Shown here piece after piece: positions 38,647 through 42,087 of a stretch of 42,087 nt of DNA (its first letter is position 1; each line of letters starts with the position of its first letter). The notes beneath the pieces are model-generated. The model made no database searches, had not been told where the DNA came from, and saw nothing but the letters and a program-made list of their open reading frames with translations. Location: contig SAPZ01000039.1 of the NCBI GenBank assembly GCA_004020875.1, positions 1 through 42,087 of the forward strand, written 5' to 3'. The translations under genes were made by a program, and so were the position numbers. The DNA comes from Mesorhizobium sp. Its GTDB lineage: Bacteria > Pseudomonadota > Alphaproteobacteria > Rhizobiales > Rhizobiaceae.

Positions 38647-39045
38647 TTAGACAAATCCCGTGCGGAAGCGCCGCCTCAGCCGGTCTTGCAGCGCCTGCCG
38701 GTCGGCGACGAGGTCGTCGCAGCGACCCGGCGCCGCTGCCCGGCCATCAATTGTCCAATCGGCGCCCACGTGCCAACACAAACACGCCGCAGTCATAAGC
38801 ATTCGGCTGTCGGGTCATGGGGGCTGCCTCGAAGGTGCCGTTCAGCACCCTTGCGAGCTGGTTTGCAGGCTCGTCGTTGTGGCCCTGTCCGGGAGGAGTC
38901 GTGGTGATAGGCGACCCGCTCCGGGTTGCGGCCATCAACGAGCAGCAGCGAGCAATGGGTGCTGTCGCTGGTACGATTGCCATTGCTCACTGGCGCGAAT
39001 AGGAAGTCGGCTGGGCCGACAGCTCGATTATAGATGACCTGCAAT
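38647..39045 (-). pseudogene. C48/Ulp1-type (NopD/XopD-like) effector relic
   Basis: On the minus strand, VIYNRAVGPADFLFAPVSNG, then STHCSLLLVDGRNPERVAYH and HDS are followed, in a second frame, by NDEPANQLARVLNGTFEAAP and MTRQPNAYDCGVFVLA. A third frame gives LVADRQALQDRLRRRF and a stop. This is the catalytic domain of Ulp1-like deSUMOylating cysteine proteases used as type III effectors by rhizobia and xanthomonads. The His (in THCSLLL), Asp (HHDS), Gln and Cys (QPNAYDCGVF) of the catalytic site are all still readable. Two frameshifts and loss of the N-terminal part make it a pseudogene. It lies between the S46 peptidase gene and the transposition ATPase gene. Confidence 0.75.
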
Positions 39046-39149
39046 GTCTCTTGCGCGTTCTGCGACCCTGCGTAACGCATTTGATCCACCTCGCGACCCA
39101 AGTTCCATGTTCCAGTGTGCCGTTCAGAATTATCTGTCGCTGCCCGGAA

Positions 39150-39902
39150 TTAAGCCGATCTTCGGAGGTCGTTTCCGCGCTCGTGCAAAAGCTTAAGCGC
39201 ATCGCTCCCGCACGACATGACACGAAGCGTGGTCTCGATCCGGGAAAGACGAATGCTGCCAACCCCGTTCGTAACGGCAGCGCAGTTCTGGAGGAGGTGG
39301 CAAAGCGCGCGAAGGGAGGTGTTCTCACCGAAGATAACAATCGCTTCGTAGGCGTCGGCTCCCTCAACGTTGTGTTCGGCGCCGATCCTCACGCAATCCT
39401 CCCGCGTCGGCTGCCCGACCTCGAAACGCATGCCGATACGGCTTTCTATCTGATCCATAGCGTGGATATCACGCCTCGTGCCCGCTAATCGATGAGTGTT
39501 GCCGGCGAGCAGTAAAGCGAAGCCGCAGCGCTCCTGAAGATGCAGCAGCTCCCGCAAAACAGTGGGTGTGAAGTTCTGATATTCGTCCACCAGCAACGGA
39601 CGTGTCGGGCCGTATCCGGCGCCCAAAAAGCTCATGCAATCCTTCGCAAGATCGTATGTGTGCTTGCTGTCTTTTTGGACGCCGTAGGCGTCGTGCAGCA
39701 TCAGGAACATCGGCCTGATAGCCTTAGTATGCTGCGCAACCTCACAATAGGCAGCTCCGCTTTGGGCGGCTATCCAGTTGAGCGCTACAGTCTTTCCGAG
39801 TCCGGCTTTGCCGACCGCAAGCACCGGATATCGCATCTTGACCGCCGTATCGAAGGCAGCCCGCACGGTGAGCGCAGCGCGGGTTTCAACGAATATCGTC
39901 AT
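39150..39902 (-). CDS. Transposition AAA ATPase (MuB/TniB-like)
   Basis: The 250-residue ATPase has Walker A AVGKAGLGKTVALNW, Walker B RPLLVDEYQNFTP and a sensor-like LLLAGNTHRLAG. Such proteins bind target DNA and activate the partner DDE transposase (MuB with MuA, TniB with TniA). Its ATG overlaps the transposase stop by 4 bases (39899-39902), the usual coupled arrangement. The C-terminal region is somewhat shorter than MuB (312) and similar to IS21 IstB and TniB. It appears intact. Confidence 0.85.
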   Translation of the reverse strand: MTIFVETRAALTVRAAFDTAVKMRYPVLAVGKAGLGKTVALNWIAAQSGAAYCEVAQHTKAIRPMFLMLHDAYGVQKDSKHTYDLAKDCMSFLGAGYGPTRPLLVDEYQNFTPTVLRELLHLQERCGFALLLAGNTHRLAGTRRDIHAMDQIESRIGMRFEVGQPTREDCVRIGAEHNVEGADAYEAIVIFGENTSLRALCHLLQNCAAVTNGVGSIRLSRIETTLRVMSCGSDALKLLHERGNDLRRSA

Positions 39903-41683
39903 CCGACGATCTTCTTCACCAAGTCCATCTGAGCGGCTATGCGCGCGTCCTGTTCGCGGCGGCGCTCTTCGGAGATCAAAGGCTTCTTCGGCATAACGAT
40001 CCGCGCCGGCCGCTGAGACGGGTCGAAAGACACTTTGCCCGCCGGCTCGTTGGGGATTACGTCAGATTGAGCCTGACCGAGCGCTATCAGCCGAGCTGCA
40101 ACGTCGATTTGCGGGATTGAGCTAACCATCTCCGCAATCGCATCGCGATGCGCCTTTGCCCGTGCTGCCGTGCTTTGGGCGCCACGATGATCAAGTGGAT
40201 GAAGTGCGACATCGGGGGTTGCGATCCCGAGCCTGTTGCCCTTCATGTCTAGCACAAGCAGCTCGGCCGGCGCATGATAGACAGGCTCGCAGACCAGCAC
40301 TTTATCGTGCGTGTACTGCCACAACTCTTCGCAGGACCACCGACGCCCACGGATCTGGAACGCGCCTTGGATCACAGTGCGCTCGACACGGCGCGCTACA
40401 GCCGCTCGGACCTCATCCCGGTTCATGGTGATCGCTGACCAGCCGGCAGCAACGTGCTGTTGAAAAGTGGTGTTGGGCGAAAGCCCCTTGAGGCCGCTCT
40501 GCTTTCCCGTGGGCACGCTGTGATAAGCCTTCAGGAGACCGAAGAACGCTGGAACGAAATCTTCGAAGGTGCCATATGGCGCAACCGTCCGGCCGATCGC
40601 CTCCTGGCGCTTGTTCATACGGTTGCCAGCAATCCAGCCAGGCAGCGTGCTCAGATAGCGGGACTCGAAGTCGCCGAACCAACGTTCGATCGGCTTTGCT
40701 GGGGCGTTGTAGGGCAAGGCCTTGATAACTCGCATCGAGCGACCTGGCCCATGGAATCCGGGGACCGCCAGCGTCATGGCGTCATCCAGGTACGTCGCGA
40801 ACCCGTATTCCTTGCCATTATCGATGTAGAGGGCTTCAGGCAGGCCAAAGGCTGGATGCTCCACCATGGCCGCAAATACTTCGATCACATCACGGTTGTT
40901 GACGCCGCCGCGCGTGTCGAATGCGATCAAATCACACCAGACGCGGCCAGTCGCCCAATCAAGAAACCCGATCAGCTTCGCAGTGCAAGTCGAGCCGTCC
41001 GCCCGCGTCAGGTGGATGTCGATCGGGTACACGTCTCCGACGACCAATTCCATCGGGCGCATCCCGTCGGTGGAGCGTCGCCCGCGCGGGCGGCTGTCCT
41101 CGTAGGCTTTGCGGTTCGTGCGAAACTGGTGGACCTTTCGATACTGCAGCTCTTCCGAAACGAGCGTCCACGGGATCGAACAAGCTTTCTCGAAACTCGC
41201 TGGATCACTGGGGCGGAATCCCCATGACCTGGTGGTCTCTATCAGGAAGTTGCGGGCCAGGATTTTGACGTGTCCCCAAGCTGCGCCGGCTGCCAGAAGG
41301 CCTTGGATTTCCTGTTTTAGGTCCTCTGCAATCCTGGCCTTGGTGATAGGGTCAAAGGGTACCAAAGCATCCCACTGCCGGCTGATGACGACGCGTTTCT
41401 TGCCTTTATCCGCTCGGTCGCGCCGGCCTCGCCTTGCAATCGGCTTCGGACGGTTTTGAACCGGCATTTCAATGGGCTTTAGACGGAGCTGCAACTCGAG
41501 TGGGAGGGAAGTCGAGTTGACGAGATACTGCTTGCCCGCGTTGCCGCCCTTGTCCCGGACAACGCGGACATCCAAGGAGTGTCCTCGCCAGTTGCCACGC
41601 TGGCAGGCCTTCCAAACTGCCTGCCGGGAGATTCCTGCCAACTCGGCGATCAGCGTGGGAGGCACGAACTCTTTGATCGTCAT
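39899..41683 (-). CDS. Mu/Tn552-type DDE transposase
   Basis: The 594-residue protein has an N-terminal Mu-type DNA-binding domain (PPTLIAELAGISRQAVWKAC, then QRGNWRGHSLDVRVV) and an rve-type catalytic core. The DDE residues are visible as Asp in GDVYPIDIHLTRADG, Asp in ALYIDNGKEYGF and Glu in AKPIERWFGDFESRYL. A C-terminal Mu beta-barrel-like domain follows (CEPVYHAPAELLVLDMKGNR). The ATG at 41683 (MTIKEFVPP) is preferred; an upstream extension of 33 codons looks unrelated. It is followed by the coupled ATPase gene. Repeated GGTTKACCAA motifs lie beyond its 5' end. The pair forms the core of a probably complete, possibly still mobile transposon whose other end I could not locate. Confidence 0.9.
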   Translation of the reverse strand: MTIKEFVPPTLIAELAGISRQAVWKACQRGNWRGHSLDVRVVRDKGGNAGKQYLVNSTSLPLELQLRLKPIEMPVQNRPKPIARRGRRDRADKGKKRVVISRQWDALVPFDPITKARIAEDLKQEIQGLLAAGAAWGHVKILARNFLIETTRSWGFRPSDPASFEKACSIPWTLVSEELQYRKVHQFRTNRKAYEDSRPRGRRSTDGMRPMELVVGDVYPIDIHLTRADGSTCTAKLIGFLDWATGRVWCDLIAFDTRGGVNNRDVIEVFAAMVEHPAFGLPEALYIDNGKEYGFATYLDDAMTLAVPGFHGPGRSMRVIKALPYNAPAKPIERWFGDFESRYLSTLPGWIAGNRMNKRQEAIGRTVAPYGTFEDFVPAFFGLLKAYHSVPTGKQSGLKGLSPNTTFQQHVAAGWSAITMNRDEVRAAVARRVERTVIQGAFQIRGRRWSCEELWQYTHDKVLVCEPVYHAPAELLVLDMKGNRLGIATPDVALHPLDHRGAQSTAARAKAHRDAIAEMVSSIPQIDVAARLIALGQAQSDVIPNEPAGKVSFDPSQRPARIVMPKKPLISEERRREQDARIAAQMDLVKKIVG

Positions 41684-41802
41684 CGTGCTTGGTCCCTGTC
41701 GGCAGAAAGGTGACCCTCGATTAGCAGCTGAAATTATATCTGGCGTGACAGTCTCACTGTAGATCGCCACGTAACCTAACAAGCCTTATCGAGCCCTGCT
41801 CT

Positions 41803-41943
41803 GGTTTACCAATCCTGTCGTCTTGGGTTGACCAATCTGTTGCCGACCTTACGGGGTTGACCAACGAAAGGGCCTAGATTCTGCGCAATCCAAGCGCTTA
41901 ATACCAATCCGGAATTAGTTGTCATTGAGGCTATTGGTAAACC
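41803..41943. repeat. Array of 10-11-bp motifs, probable transposon end
   Basis: GGTTTACCAAT (41803-41813), GGTTGACCAAT (41826-41836) and GGTTGACCAA (41855-41864) are direct repeats, and ATTGGTAAACC (41933-41943) is an inverted copy. They lie 120-260 bases upstream of the transposase start. Clustered short repeats of this kind are transposase-binding sites at the ends of Mu- and Tn7-like elements. The exact terminus was not identified. Confidence 0.55.
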
Positions 41944-42087
41944 CAATCTCAAGATCGGAAGCCCCTATCCTCAGCCAGAAGGGTCGTGTCCCACCGCGTG
42001 GTGTAGGTCGGCGATAGCGAAGCCGCTCGCGAGCGCCCTCAACAGCGCTGTAGCGAGCGAGCGGCGCAGCGGCGGTCATCGATGTTC
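41944..42087. other. No gene recognised at the window end
   Basis: A short minus-strand frame enters from the window edge but is not recognisable. Arms GCCGCTCGC (42022-42030) and GCGAGCGGC (42057-42065) could pair around a 26-base loop; significance is unclear in such GC-rich DNA. Confidence 0.3.

Overview
The window is GC-rich alphaproteobacterial DNA that most resembles Mesorhizobium or a close rhizobial relative. That rests on a syrB-like regulator gene, glutamate synthase genes of rhizobial type, matches to NifA/sigma-54 promoters, a relic of a Ulp1-type symbiotic effector, and many decayed insertion sequences of families common in symbiosis islands. The genus is an inference from the protein sequences; no rRNA or tRNA gene was seen.

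Layout. Bases 1-4850 are an accessory scrapyard: an aldehyde dehydrogenase relic, the intact syrB-like gene, IS66, tyrosine-recombinase and IS110 relics, a NifA/sigma-54 promoter followed by the broken start of a methyltransferase gene, and one intact HslV-like Ntn-hydrolase gene. Bases 4840-7440 hold a decayed copper-handling cluster on the minus strand (multicopper oxidase, DUF411, small membrane protein, cytochrome c, SCO). Bases 7440-11310 are mostly relics around one intact TauD/AtsK-type dioxygenase gene. A thioredoxin-domain gene (11510-12670) follows, preceded by two TGT-N10-ACA sites. Next come the intact housekeeping genes gltB and gltD (13020-19367). Bases 19420-23600 again hold relics: an outer-membrane barrel, DUF1612, a sugar-binding protein, and a second copy of the NifA/sigma-54 promoter with the rest of the methyltransferase.

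Bases 24033-34785 are one compact ten-gene minus-strand operon for scavenging sulfur from organosulfur compounds. In transcription order it is: FMN reductase (msuE), dimethylsulfone monooxygenase (sfnG), a branched-chain-amino-acid-type ABC transporter (livG-, livH- and livM-like genes, binding protein, livF-like), an SfnB-like acyl-CoA-dehydrogenase-fold enzyme, alkanesulfonate monooxygenase (ssuD), and an FAD/NAD(P)-binding oxidoreductase. MsuE would supply FMNH2 to SfnG and SsuD, and the transporter would bring in the substrate. A perfect TCTAC-N7-GTAGA dyad lies just upstream of msuE.

Bases 35300-42087 hold an amidohydrolase relic, an intact S46 dipeptidyl-peptidase gene behind a GG-N10-GC sigma-54 promoter with an upstream TGT-N10-ACA site, a C48 (Ulp1/NopD-like) effector relic, and a Mu/Tn552-type transposase plus AAA ATPase pair with repeated short motifs beyond the transposase start.

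The most interesting signals are a set of four sigma-54-like promoters, each with one or more NifA-type upstream sites, spread over otherwise unrelated loci, two of them being copies of the same 340-bp block, and the sulfone/sulfonate operon whose transporter is of an unexpected family.
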